A stretch of 46,988 bases of DNA from Bacteroidales bacterium. GTDB lineage: Bacteria > Bacteroidota > Bacteroidia > Bacteroidales > Tenuifilaceae. How positions within the stretch are numbered: the stretch's first letter is position 1; every line of letters begins with the position of its first letter. The notes under the pieces are model-generated. The model saw only the letters and a list, made by a program, of their open reading frames with translations. It searched no databases and had not been told where the DNA came from. Location: positions 1-46,988 of the forward strand of contig RPRQ01000036.1 of NCBI GenBank assembly GCA_003818205.1. The letters run 5' to 3'. The position numbers were made by a program, and so were the translations under genes. This document shows, in pieces, positions 1-10,411 of this stretch.

Positions 1-671
1 CACTTGAAGTACTTTAGGCACTCTAAGTACTTAGCGCTATTAATGCTCGCTGAAGCTCATAATAATCATCCATTATTTAGAAAAGAGCCACTATTATTTG
101 ATTATCATGATTTTAATGAATCTAAAAAATCAAAAACGGTTTCGCGTAAAGTTCGCTAAGGCAAACCGCCAACCTGCCGGCAGACAGGAATCGCAAATTG
201 TCGATTTAGTGAATTTTATTCTTGGCGTACTTTGCGAAAATCTTGCCTACCTTTTCTACCGATAGGCAGGAGACAGTAAGACTTAGCGACTTTTGCGTTT
301 ACCGCACATGGCTCAACGAAGTTAAAAAGCTTAGCGAAAGCCTTCAACTAAACATTCCCCCTTTAAATTTGTTTATAATAAATCTAAATAAGACGAGCCG
401 ATTTAGTTAGGTATGTTTTTTGCTCTTAACTATTTGAGTAAGATTTTAAGGTGGGGTACATACAAATAGCTATCTTTTTTACCATCGTCCTATTTTTGTG
501 GATGAAAACATATACATTAATGACTATTTGCATATATTGTTGTATCTTTGTAGATTATTGCTGCTCTCATTAATCTAATGCTGTAACTTCAATACCAATA
601 AAAACGTAAAAACAGGAAAGTAAAATTATGGGTGCGAGCATTTTTAAGCAGGTACTTTAAATGTTAAAAAT
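1..671. other. Intergenic region with repeat remnants
   Basis: No convincing gene lies in these 671 bases. The first 33 bases hold a short repeat (GAAGTACTTTAGGCACT at 6-22) that returns in nearly the same form at 21821-21855. From about 140 to 345 there is a GC-rich inverted-repeat patch (CCTGCCGGCAGACAGG at 173-188, and a CCTACC...GGCAGG pair around 246-270) with phrases such as CTCAACGAAGTTAAA that recur near 18.6 kb. A 62-codon open frame at 222-410 lies inside this patch and has no protein-like character. The last 120 bases look like the leader of the gene starting at 672. Confidence 0.7.
543..550 (+). promoter_or_regulatory. Bacteroidota -7 box TATCTTTG
   Basis: This is an exact match to TAnnTTTG about 120 bases upstream of the surface-protein gene at 672. 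A TTTG lies at 527-530, but the spacing is shorter than usual for a -33 element. A second exact match (TATTTTTG) lies at 491-498. Single matches occur by chance in A+T-rich DNA, so this is suggestive only. Confidence 0.35.
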
Positions 672-1661
672 ATGAAAAAAAATACTTTCTACTGCACAGC
701 AATTATTGCATGCGCATTATTACTAAATCTGGCATCCAGCGCTCAGGTGGCAATAAATACCGATGGATCTGCTCCAAACAGCGCTTCAGCAATGCTAGAT
801 GTGAAAAGCACCGATAAAGGAATACTCATTCCAAGGGTTAACGGCACAGGTAGCATTACAACACCAGTACAAGGCTTACTCATTTACAATACTTATGATG
901 ATGCTTTTTACTACTACGCTGATGAAAATTGGATAAAAATAGCTTCAGGATCAGTAGGAACGTGGAACTCAACTAGCGGAGGAATATACTATAATTCAGG
1001 GAGTGTTGCTATTGGAGCCTCAAGTATAAACTCCAAAGCAATACTTGATATTGTTTCTACAACTAAAGGGATTCTAATACCAAGGATGACTTATGCTCAG
1101 AGAACAGCTATTTCAACTCCAACACAAGGGTTGATTGTATATCAAACTAATAGCTCTGGTTCATTTATAGCTGGTATCTATTTTTACAATAGCAGTTGGA
1201 ATTATCTTACAAATACATCATCTGGTGTTTTAAATGTAGCTCAAGGTGGAACAGGAATGAACTTAGCAAATACTGGCGATGTAATATGTGGAGGAGGTGG
1301 TTCCAACGCATTTTCGAGTAGTTCCAGTTTTAATTATGATGGTGCTAAGCTCAATTTTTCAGGAACTTTTAACCTCGATGGAGGGCTAATAAATAAAATT
1401 AGCACCATAACCGAGGAGTCAACATTAGATGATACTTACAATATTGTATTATGTGACGGTACTTTTACAATTTACTTAAATGATGTATCAACAAACGCAG
1501 GCAGGGTATATACTATAAAAAATATAGGTTCGGGTACAATTACCATAAATCCTTACAATTCGGATATGATTGAAGGGGCGAGCACTTATACCCTTATTGC
1601 AAATAAAAGTGTGGTTATTGTTTGCAATGGCAGTGCATGGTATATAACTGCTGGTTTTTAA
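672..1661 (+). CDS. Secreted tail-fibre-like surface protein
   Basis: 329 residues with a clear N-terminal signal peptide (about 1-24, ending ASSAQ). Two copies of a motif typical of Bacteroidota fibre-like surface proteins are visible: MLDVKSTDKGILIPRV near residue 42 and LDIVSTTKGILIPRM near 124. Each is followed by a stretch about text turned into 'Y-N' (LIYNT, IVYQT). The middle contains GGTGMNLANTGDV, also found in fibre proteins, and the end is a compact beta-rich segment. There is no T9SS sorting domain and no enzyme motif. It is the first gene of a same-strand group reaching 6041, with 42 bases to the next gene. Role inferred: extracellular fibre or surface layer component; specific function unknown. 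Confidence 0.7.
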   Translation: MKKNTFYCTAIIACALLLNLASSAQVAINTDGSAPNSASAMLDVKSTDKGILIPRVNGTGSITTPVQGLLIYNTYDDAFYYYADENWIKIASGSVGTWNSTSGGIYYNSGSVAIGASSINSKAILDIVSTTKGILIPRMTYAQRTAISTPTQGLIVYQTNSSGSFIAGIYFYNSSWNYLTNTSSGVLNVAQGGTGMNLANTGDVICGGGGSNAFSSSSSFNYDGAKLNFSGTFNLDGGLINKISTITEESTLDDTYNIVLCDGTFTIYLNDVSTNAGRVYTIKNIGSGTITINPYNSDMIEGASTYTLIANKSVVIVCNGSAWYITAGF

Positions 1662-1703
1662 TTTAATGTATCAATACAAATTTTAGAAACACAAGTAAGT
1701 AAT

Positions 1704-3938
1704 ATGAAGATAGGAAGATACATACTAATGGTTGCAGCAATGGCTAATAGTATTTTGCTATCTGCACAGGTACTCCGAAATGAGGGTAGAATGAATGTAT
1801 CGGGTGGGTATTTAGTGGTAAGCGGTAACTATCAGAACGAATCTTCTGGAGATATTACTTTAGATGGTACAATTACCGTTTCGGGGAACTGGACCAATAA
1901 CGGAACAAACAATATTATTGCAACTCCAGGAACAAATGGAGAGGTAATCTTCAACGGAGCAGGAGTCCAAATCATAGGAGGAAGCGGCAACGAATTTGAT
2001 TTTGAAAATCTTACGATTAACAGCGGCTCCAAAACTCAGGTAACCGCAGGCAAAGGGGTAACTGTTTATGGTACAGCTACCTTCGCTGACACGCTGATAC
2101 TGAAAAGTACAACAGATGTTTTTAAACCACTTATTGCCACCTTCATAAACAAAGGTACTGTAAGTGGGAATATAACCATGGAGCTTTTCTATAAAAGCAC
2201 CGGAAGTTCAACAGCAGGTACAGGTAGGGGGTTTTATTTTTCTTCCCCTATCAGTAATGCAACCAGTACAATCCTAAATGTACCCACAAATGTGCTTTTC
2301 TACCAGAATGAGGTAGCCAGACAATATGTAAAAATTATTACTAGCGGAATAGACCTTACAGTAGCAAAAGGGTATATCTTTCGATCGGCAACCGATAGTC
2401 TTCTTAAATTTACTGGAACACCTAACGCTGCATCGTCCTACTCAACCCCAAGCATTCCTAGAAACGATAATGCGCATTACTACCTTTTAGGGAATCCCTA
2501 CCCAGCAGTTATCAACTGGGATGATATTGATAAAACTGATAACATTTCAAGTACAATCTGGTATAGATCATGCGATATCAATGGTCATATGGTAACTGCT
2601 GATACATGGAACAGCGCCTTACAAGAAGGAACAAATAATAATGGAACAGCAGCGGTTGATGGCAAAATTCCTCCCATGCAATCAGTCTGGGTACAATGCT
2701 CAAGTGATGGTAGCGGTTCACTTAGTATTCCGAACACCTTAAGATCCCACTCATGGGGGAATGCTAACTTTTTTAAGAGCAAAGCAAAAAATAGTAAGAA
2801 TATACTAAGACTTTACCTTTACTCAAACGATTACCGGGATGAAACAATAATCGCTCAATCTGAATCGGCTCTAAATGGTTTTGATGACTTAGATTCCAGA
2901 AAATTCTACCTTAGCGATCCAAATATTGCTGAGCTATACACCTTATCCTCCGAGAAGTATAACCTAGTAATACAATCCGTTAAACCGATTACAAACGACT
3001 CTATCGTTCATGTTGGGATTAAAGTAGGCACTGAAGGTAACTATAAGTTTTTGGCCAATCTTTCTCAAGCCTCAAGCGCTCACAATATCATTTTAGAGGA
3101 TAAACTGCTCCATATAAAACAGGATCTATTCTCAAATCCTGAGTATGCTTTTCATTCTTTAATTATTAATGACACTACCCGCTTCGTCATTCACTTTTTA
3201 AAAGCACCAATCGTAAAAATAAATACCCCAAAAGCCGTTTGCACGCCATCGACTGTTGATTTAACCTCAAAAGCAATAACCGACGGCTCTGCTACAGGGT
3301 TAACATTCACCTATTGGTTAGATAATAAAGCAACTGTACCTTACACTTCTCCGGCTAATGCAGAGGCTGGCACTTACTATATTAAAGGGACTGCAACAAA
3401 TGGCACCTACACCATTTCACCTATTGAAGCAACAATAAACCCTACACCTTCTGTAATTACAACAAACCCTACACCTGTAAATGCACCTGAAACAGTTGAT
3501 TTAACTAAGCCTGAAATTACATTGGGTTCAACAGAGGGTTTATCCTTTAGCTATTGGCTAGATATTAATGCAACTCTACCGTATAGCACTCCTAATGAGG
3601 CTTTACAAGGAAATTACTATATAATGGGAATTGTTGAATCTTCGGGCTGCTTCTCAATAGCAGGTCCTGTATCAGTTATAATCAATGCAAACACAACCGA
3701 TGTTACACCAAATATTTCGAACGAAACTAAAATATACTCGAACGAAAACAGGATTCATCTGTTAAACTTTGAACAAAATTCTTTAGTCTCAATATATGAT
3801 ATACTAGGTAATCTACAATACTCTGGCAAGGTTAAATCCAACAATGATATTATATATTGTAACTTTATATCAGGTTTATACATAGTTAAAATTTCAAATA
3901 GCAAAGAGGTTAAATCAAAGAAGGTATATATTCGATAA
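1704..3938 (+). CDS. Secreted protein with T9SS type A sorting domain
   Basis: 744 residues. A signal peptide (about 1-22, ending LLSAQ) is followed by a beta-helix-like region rich in short G/N/T segments (residues about 25-140). A long central domain contains the phrase YYLLGNPYPAVINWDDI, typical of Bacteroidota T9SS cargo. Two Ig-like repeats of about 80 residues follow (residues about 510-660, each with FxYWLD and YYI). The last 75 residues are a T9SS C-terminal domain (LVSIYDILGN..GLYIVKI..KKVYI), which directs passage through the outer membrane and cell-surface attachment. It is probably co-transcribed with the gene before it. Its TAA overlaps the ATG of the micropeptide downstream (TAATG), implying translational coupling. 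The binding or structural role is not known. Confidence 0.85.
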   Translation: MKIGRYILMVAAMANSILLSAQVLRNEGRMNVSGGYLVVSGNYQNESSGDITLDGTITVSGNWTNNGTNNIIATPGTNGEVIFNGAGVQIIGGSGNEFDFENLTINSGSKTQVTAGKGVTVYGTATFADTLILKSTTDVFKPLIATFINKGTVSGNITMELFYKSTGSSTAGTGRGFYFSSPISNATSTILNVPTNVLFYQNEVARQYVKIITSGIDLTVAKGYIFRSATDSLLKFTGTPNAASSYSTPSIPRNDNAHYYLLGNPYPAVINWDDIDKTDNISSTIWYRSCDINGHMVTADTWNSALQEGTNNNGTAAVDGKIPPMQSVWVQCSSDGSGSLSIPNTLRSHSWGNANFFKSKAKNSKNILRLYLYSNDYRDETIIAQSESALNGFDDLDSRKFYLSDPNIAELYTLSSEKYNLVIQSVKPITNDSIVHVGIKVGTEGNYKFLANLSQASSAHNIILEDKLLHIKQDLFSNPEYAFHSLIINDTTRFVIHFLKAPIVKINTPKAVCTPSTVDLTSKAITDGSATGLTFTYWLDNKATVPYTSPANAEAGTYYIKGTATNGTYTISPIEATINPTPSVITTNPTPVNAPETVDLTKPEITLGSTEGLSFSYWLDINATLPYSTPNEALQGNYYIMGIVESSGCFSIAGPVSVIINANTTDVTPNISNETKIYSNENRIHLLNFEQNSLVSIYDILGNLQYSGKVKSNNDIIYCNFISGLYIVKISNSKEVKSKKVYIR

Positions 3939-4081
3939 TGGTTGAAAAACAAAATATAGGTTTAGAATCTAAGACAAAAAAAACTTGGAGTAAACCAAAA
4001 CTATATTCAGGAAAAGGAATTGGATTTTTAGGATTAGGTCATGTTCAATATACTACTGGACCTACGGGTTCACCTAGCTAA
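3938..4081 (+). CDS. Micropeptide, candidate RiPP precursor (47 aa)
   Basis: Short reading frame of 47 codons that starts inside the stop of the T9SS protein gene (TAATG) and ends with tandem stops TAATAG. The predicted peptide has a charged N-terminal half (Lys/Glu rich) leading to TWSKPKLYSGKG. This resembles the W/YxxPxL..xG leader motif that recruits RRE domains in lasso-type and related ribosomally made peptides. A small, glycine-rich and hydrophobic C-terminal half follows (GFLGLGHVQYTTG, then PTGSPS). It has no signal peptide or membrane helix. No cyclase, protease, radical-SAM enzyme or RRE gene was recognised in this window, so modification enzymes would have to be elsewhere. Alternatives: a small structural or chaperone-like partner of the upstream surface protein, or a chance frame. 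The TAATG coupling and non-random composition argue against chance. Confidence 0.5.
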   Translation: MVEKQNIGLESKTKKTWSKPKLYSGKGIGFLGLGHVQYTTGPTGSPS

Positions 4082-4268
4082 TAGTTAATCTACATTGAGT
4101 TATATTTATTCTTTGAATTAATGAACTGATTATGTGCTGTATATGGTTAAATGATCTTTTATCGCTATTTAATATTTTCTGATAGTTTTAGTTCGTTCAT
4201 AAAATACTCTCACTAATATTTTTAAAGACCTTACTGATAGATTAATTTAGACATTAAAATAAGAAACC

Positions 4269-6041
4269 ATGAAACGAGTAATATTTTTATTAATCGTAGT
4301 TATTGCATCATTCTCTATAAGCGCACAAAACACTGATTATGTTAATTATCAGGCAGTTATTCGTGATGGGAGTGGCAATGCAAGGGTTAGCGCAAGCGTT
4401 ACCCTACTAATCGAAATAATTCAAGGTTCACCCAGTGGCAGTGTTTCCTTTAGCGAAACACAAACCACCATCACCAATACGTTTGGAATTGTTAACCTGA
4501 AAATTGGGTCTGAAAATCCAACTGGATTTGCATCAATCGATTGGTCAAATTCTCCTTATTTTATTCGTATCTCAGTTGACGGAACAGTGGTAGGTACCAA
4601 TCAACTACTTAGCGTTCCCTATGCTTTGTATGCAAAAAAAACAGAATCATATACTGAAACAGACCCTATATTCCTGGTACATCCTTCCAATAGCATATCC
4701 GCTACGAATATATCTAATTGGAATCTCGCATATGGATGGGGAAATCATGCTACAGCAGGGTATCTAACCAATTTTACAGAGACCGATCCTGTTTTTGGTG
4801 CATCGGCGGCAAATAGTATTTTATCAACCAACATTTCTAATTGGAATACAGCTTATGGGTGGGGAAACCATACTGGTTTATATAAAGCAATCTCATATCT
4901 CCCCGATTGGAGCGAAGTAATAAATAACCCGATTAGCATCTCCTCGCCTTCAAACAATCAACTTCTTAAATATAGCTCCACTTCAAGCAAGTGGGAGAAT
5001 TGGACACCGAATTACCTAACATCTGAAATTGATGGCTCTGTAACCAACGAAATACAAACACTTAGTCTCAATACTAACCAGCTCACCATATCAGAAACGG
5101 GTGGAAATACTGTAACCTTTACCAATTGGGATACTGATAACACCGATGATGTAACCCTGGCAGCACCAGCTACAGGGGATATGCTTTATTTTAATGGGAC
5201 TAGCTGGACGGGTATCCCAAAAGGAATTACCGGGCAGGTTTTAACCATGGGTGCATCGGGTGCTCCCGAGTGGCAAAATTCCATTAAAATTCCTTCAGCA
5301 CTAACGCTTGCTGCAACATTCAATGTATCAACTACACCTGTTACTGCCATTTTGAACGGAGTTGTTAATCCAAACAATCTTCCTACCACAGTAACCTTTG
5401 AATATGGCACAACAACTGGCTATGGAAGTTCAGCCACAGCTGCTCAAAGTCCCGTTACCGGAGTATCTGATGTGAATGTAACCTGCGATCTATCAAGTCT
5501 TACTCCAGGTACTTTATACCATTTCAGGGTAAAAGCAGTTAATGCACTTGGCACATCGTATGGTGATGATATGTCATTTACATTGCTAGGCATTGGGATT
5601 ACCTGGGAAAACGGAATAATTTTCTATTTAGACAATACAGGGCTTCATGGGCTTGTTGCTGCTGCCGCCGATCAAGGTACTACTACATGGGGCTGCTTGA
5701 GTACTTTAATTTCAGGGGCTGATGGAATAGCAGTTGGGACAGGAAGCCAGAATACAACCGAAATTATCAATGGATGCGCTACAGCTGGTATTGCTGCAAG
5801 AATATGTAGATCATATTCTGGAGGAAGCTACAATGACTGGTTTTTACCATCAAAGGACGAATTGGGATTAATGTTAACTAATTTACATAAAGAGGGTATA
5901 GGCGGATTTAGCGCTGCGAACTATTGGAGCTCATCGGAATCTAGTAATGACAATGCTTGGAAATATAACTTTAGTTTAGAAAGTACAGCCCCTAGCCCAA
6001 AGAATAATTCTTATATTGTTCGGGCTGCACGAGCATTTTAG
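4269..6041 (+). CDS. Secreted fibre-like protein with FN3-like and DUF1566-like domains
   Basis: 590 residues with signal peptide (about 1-19, ending SISAQ). The N-terminal domain (about 20-125, beginning NYQAVIRDGSG and ending LLSVPYALYAKK) is a common opening of Bacteroidota surface fibre proteins. Residues about 130-205 contain two tandem copies of an ETDPxF...NISNWN.AYGWGNH repeat, as in phage tail fibres. A fibronectin-like domain follows (about 345-440, ending FRVKAVNALGTSYG). The C-terminal 150 residues look like a DUF1566/Lcl-type domain (NDWFLPSKDELGLM, NYWSSSES, IVRAARAF). There is no T9SS tail. The gene is followed by a strong terminator, so it ends the surface-protein group. Probable extracellular adhesin or fibre; ligand unknown. 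Confidence 0.75.
   Translation: MKRVIFLLIVVIASFSISAQNTDYVNYQAVIRDGSGNARVSASVTLLIEIIQGSPSGSVSFSETQTTITNTFGIVNLKIGSENPTGFASIDWSNSPYFIRISVDGTVVGTNQLLSVPYALYAKKTESYTETDPIFLVHPSNSISATNISNWNLAYGWGNHATAGYLTNFTETDPVFGASAANSILSTNISNWNTAYGWGNHTGLYKAISYLPDWSEVINNPISISSPSNNQLLKYSSTSSKWENWTPNYLTSEIDGSVTNEIQTLSLNTNQLTISETGGNTVTFTNWDTDNTDDVTLAAPATGDMLYFNGTSWTGIPKGITGQVLTMGASGAPEWQNSIKIPSALTLAATFNVSTTPVTAILNGVVNPNNLPTTVTFEYGTTTGYGSSATAAQSPVTGVSDVNVTCDLSSLTPGTLYHFRVKAVNALGTSYGDDMSFTLLGIGITWENGIIFYLDNTGLHGLVAAAADQGTTTWGCLSTLISGADGIAVGTGSQNTTEIINGCATAGIAARICRSYSGGSYNDWFLPSKDELGLMLTNLHKEGIGGFSAANYWSSSESSNDNAWKYNFSLESTAPSPKNNSYIVRAARAF
4656..4875 (+). repeat. Two in-frame tail-fibre repeats inside a coding region
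   Basis: The segments around 4656-4752 and 4780-4875 encode two copies of the same motif (ETDPxF, then NISNWN, then AYGWGNH). They are similar but not identical in DNA, as expected of an old internal duplication. Confidence 0.7.
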
Positions 6042-6070
6042 GCCTAAACTTCTCACACATAAATATTTTT

Positions 6071-6103
6071 AAGAGGATTCATCCCCGAATCCTCTTTTCT
6101 TTT
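6071..6103 (+). terminator. Rho-independent terminator after the surface-protein group
   Basis: Perfect 10-bp stem AAGAGGATTC / GAATCCTCTT (6071-6080 and 6087-6096) with loop ATCCCC, running into TTTTCTTTT. Confidence 0.85.
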
Positions 6104-6150
6104 GTAATGATATTCGTTTGGCTTATTTTTACGCTTGAAAAAATACCCAT

Positions 6151-7431
6151 ATGAATATCCTTCTGCTTGGTTCTGGTGGTCGTGAGCATGCCATTGCATG
6201 GAAACTCGCACAAAGTCCTAAATTAAAGAAACTCTTCATTGCCCCTGGTAATCCGGGTACAGCCAGTGTCGGAACAAACCTAAACCTAAACATACTCGAT
6301 TTTGAGGCGGTTAAGCGGGCGGTTATAGCTAACGCTATCGATTTAGTCTTTGTTGGACCCGAAGAGCCGTTGGTTAAGGGAATTCATGATAGCTTTCTTT
6401 CCGATCAACGAGTAAAGCAAATCCCTGTAATAGGGCCAAAAAAGGAGGGTGCGCAGCTAGAGGGTAGCAAGGATTTTGCTAAGGCATTCATGATTAGGCA
6501 TTCAATTCCTACAGCAGCCTATAAATGTTTCGTATCAGGGCAAAATAGAGAAGCAAAACAATTTTTGACACAGCTTAAACCGCCCTACGTGCTTAAAGCC
6601 GATGGGTTAGCAGCAGGGAAAGGGGTCGTGATTAGCGAGGATATTAACGAAGCGAATATAACCATTGACGAGTTTTTTGATGGAAAGTTCGGTGAGGCTA
6701 GCAAAAAAATAGTTATTGAAGAGTTCCTAAAAGGAATTGAACTATCGGTTTTTGTATTAACCGATGGGAAATCATACGTAATTCTTCCCGAAGCAAAGGA
6801 TTATAAGCGGATTGGAGACGGTGATACAGGGCTAAATACAGGAGGAATGGGCGCCGTCTCTCCTGTTCCATTCGCCGATAAAGACTTTTTACAAAAGGTT
6901 GAAGATAGAGTTATTATACCTACTATAAAGGGTCTATTAAAAGATGGTATTGACTATAAAGGGATTATTTTCATTGGCTTAATGAATGATAATGGAAATC
7001 CATTCGTAATTGAGTACAATGTTCGTATGGGCGATCCAGAAACGGAGGTTGTTATCCCTCGTATCGAGAATGACCTTGTTGAACTACTTGATCTAACAGG
7101 AAAAGGGAAACTCTCCGAATGTAAAATTAGCATTAGCGATCAGGTTGCGACAACAGTAATCCTTGTTTCGGGAGGATACCCTGATGTGTATGAGAAGGGA
7201 AAAGTAATTACAGGCTTGAATGAGATAGAAGAGGTTATTGCATTCCATGCAGGTACTAAATTGGTTGATGGGAGTATTGTTACTGCAGGAGGAAGGGTTT
7301 TAGCGTTAACTTGCATAAGCCATTCAGCCGATGAATCGCTTTTAAAATCCTACAAGGCCGCATCTATTATTGGCTATGAAGGGAAATACTATAGAACGGA
7401 TATTGGGAAGGATCTTAAACAATACATCTAG
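6151..7431 (+). CDS. purD: Phosphoribosylamine--glycine ligase (GARS)
   Basis: 426 residues, full length for PurD. It catalyses ATP-dependent joining of glycine to 5-phosphoribosylamine, step two of de novo purine synthesis, in the cytoplasm. Visible marks: N-terminal GSGGREHA (8-15) and APGNPGT; the ATP-grasp lobe with KADGLAAGKGV (about 148-158); EEFLKGIELSVF; and the metal-binding segment EYNVRMGDPETE (about 290). The start is the ATG just before NILLLGSGGREH, where this family normally begins. Only 3 bases separate it from the membrane-protein gene downstream, so the two form an operon. Nothing unusual. Confidence 0.97.
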   Translation: MNILLLGSGGREHAIAWKLAQSPKLKKLFIAPGNPGTASVGTNLNLNILDFEAVKRAVIANAIDLVFVGPEEPLVKGIHDSFLSDQRVKQIPVIGPKKEGAQLEGSKDFAKAFMIRHSIPTAAYKCFVSGQNREAKQFLTQLKPPYVLKADGLAAGKGVVISEDINEANITIDEFFDGKFGEASKKIVIEEFLKGIELSVFVLTDGKSYVILPEAKDYKRIGDGDTGLNTGGMGAVSPVPFADKDFLQKVEDRVIIPTIKGLLKDGIDYKGIIFIGLMNDNGNPFVIEYNVRMGDPETEVVIPRIENDLVELLDLTGKGKLSECKISISDQVATTVILVSGGYPDVYEKGKVITGLNEIEEVIAFHAGTKLVDGSIVTAGGRVLALTCISHSADESLLKSYKAASIIGYEGKYYRTDIGKDLKQYI

Positions 7432-7434
7432 ATT

Positions 7435-8427
7435 ATGCTTCTAAAATTTTTCAAACAGGCTCTTCCTCAGGTTATTATATCTATCATACTGTTCTCAATA
7501 CTATTATGGGTTAAATCCTTCTGCTCCGATCAGGTACACCCATTCTATTTTGAGAGCATTACTATGCCATTCTATTCTATAGCTACGGGCTGGATATCGA
7601 GCAACATACTAATTGGCAGAATTATAGCATTTACAGTTTTACTCTTCATAGGCTTTTATCTTCTTCGAATAAACTCGAAGCATATTGTAATTAAGCAGCG
7701 AACATATCTGATTTCGTTTTTCTATATCATTCTTGTTTCAAGCTTAATAACACTTCAGCAATTTAATCCCTCTGTTTTTGCCGCATTCTTTTTAGTATTT
7801 GCCATTGATCATATCCTGTCCATTTATCATAAAGAAATGGTATTAGATAACCTTTTTAAGGCAGGATTCTATATTGCCATCGCCTCTCTTTTTTATGCAC
7901 CAGCTATTTTCTACATTATTGCCGCATTACTATCTGTTATAACAATTCGTACATTTAATCCAAGGGAGTGGTTTGTCTTATTCTTCGGGTTAATCACACC
8001 ATGGTTCTTCTACTTTTTCTATTTCTACATGGTCGGCAACGATCTGATAGCCGTTTTAAGTACATTGAAATTAAATCTATTCACTGAAGTTAATCACGAA
8101 ATTATATCGCTTCACTATATCTTCTACTCCTACTGTTTGCTATTGTTTATTATTACAGGATTCTATTTAGTAAAAACCATTACAACCGAGAAGATTAGCG
8201 TTCGAAAATTTCATGGGGTATTCTTCTGGTTTAATTTAATAAACATTTCAATTATCACCTTAATACCAACCGTTTCCTTTGAGATTTTCTATTTATCATT
8301 AATCCCCATAGTTTTTCAATACACTCACTATTTTACAACCTCAAATCGCAGATTTTGGCCTAGTTTTCTATTCATTTTGCTGATTTTAATCTCTGCTTTA
8401 ATGCAATTCTATTCAAGTGCAGGCTAA
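7435..8427 (+). CDS. Polytopic membrane protein, DUF6427-like
   Basis: 330 residues, almost entirely hydrophobic, with about nine to ten predicted transmembrane segments. No enzyme motif is visible. Bacteroidota genomes often carry a polytopic membrane protein of unknown function (DUF6427) beside purD. The size, the N-terminus (short basic stretch then a membrane helix) and the 3-base spacing after purD fit that family, but the assignment rests partly on context. It may be a transporter or glycosyltransferase-fold-like membrane protein; function unknown. Its 3' end is convergent with the ABC-F gene, with 95 bases between them. Confidence 0.65.
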   Translation: MLLKFFKQALPQVIISIILFSILLWVKSFCSDQVHPFYFESITMPFYSIATGWISSNILIGRIIAFTVLLFIGFYLLRINSKHIVIKQRTYLISFFYIILVSSLITLQQFNPSVFAAFFLVFAIDHILSIYHKEMVLDNLFKAGFYIAIASLFYAPAIFYIIAALLSVITIRTFNPREWFVLFFGLITPWFFYFFYFYMVGNDLIAVLSTLKLNLFTEVNHEIISLHYIFYSYCLLLFIITGFYLVKTITTEKISVRKFHGVFFWFNLINISIITLIPTVSFEIFYLSLIPIVFQYTHYFTTSNRRFWPSFLFILLILISALMQFYSSAG

Positions 8428-8522
8428 GCGTTGAGATGTTCAATTTTTTTATCAAAATAGCTGATACAATACCTAACATACTCTCCATTTTGTAAAAACC
8501 TATATCAGGTCAAGAAGTTGAT

Positions 8523-10136
<1,614 letters not shown>

Positions 10137-10193
10137 CTAAATATTTGGTTTGTAAATTATTAACTTGAGAAAAGTTGATTTTTTAAAAGCCTG

Positions 10194-10201
10194 CAAAGAT
10201 A
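10194..10201 (-). promoter_or_regulatory. Bacteroidota -7 box for the ABC-F gene
   Basis: The minus strand reads TATCTTTG, an exact TAnnTTTG, 58 bases upstream of the ABC-F start codon. No clear -33 TTTG was found at the normal spacing. Confidence 0.4.
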
Positions 10202-10323
10202 TTCAATTATTATTGGATGGAAAGGAAAAAGGAAATAATGTGATGATTAATTGATGAGTTAGTAGAAAATGTTTTTTATATTGGTTTGTTTATATTTACT
10301 TAAATTCATTTGAACAAGAGACA

Positions 10324-10371
10324 ATTATCCTTACATTTGATAGAGTGTAAATAAATGCTTTAAAGGATAAT
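10324..10371. promoter_or_regulatory. Inverted repeat upstream of the accessory module
   Basis: ATTATCCTT (10324-10332) and AAGGATAAT (10363-10371) are perfect inverted copies separated by 30 bases, within which TTACA/TGTAA makes a smaller nested pair. The right arm ends 40 bases before the ATG at 10412. There is no T-tract, so it is not a terminator. It could be an operator or a leader hairpin of the module. I see no other copy in the window. Confidence 0.35.
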
Positions 10372-10411
10372 AAGGAACTGTCTTTGCATACTATAGTTTG
10401 GTCTTGAAAAT

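Noticed and set aside
222-410. 62-codon open frame near the left end
   Set aside because: It lies inside the GC-rich repeat patch, whose words recur at other intergenic sites, and has no protein-like pattern.
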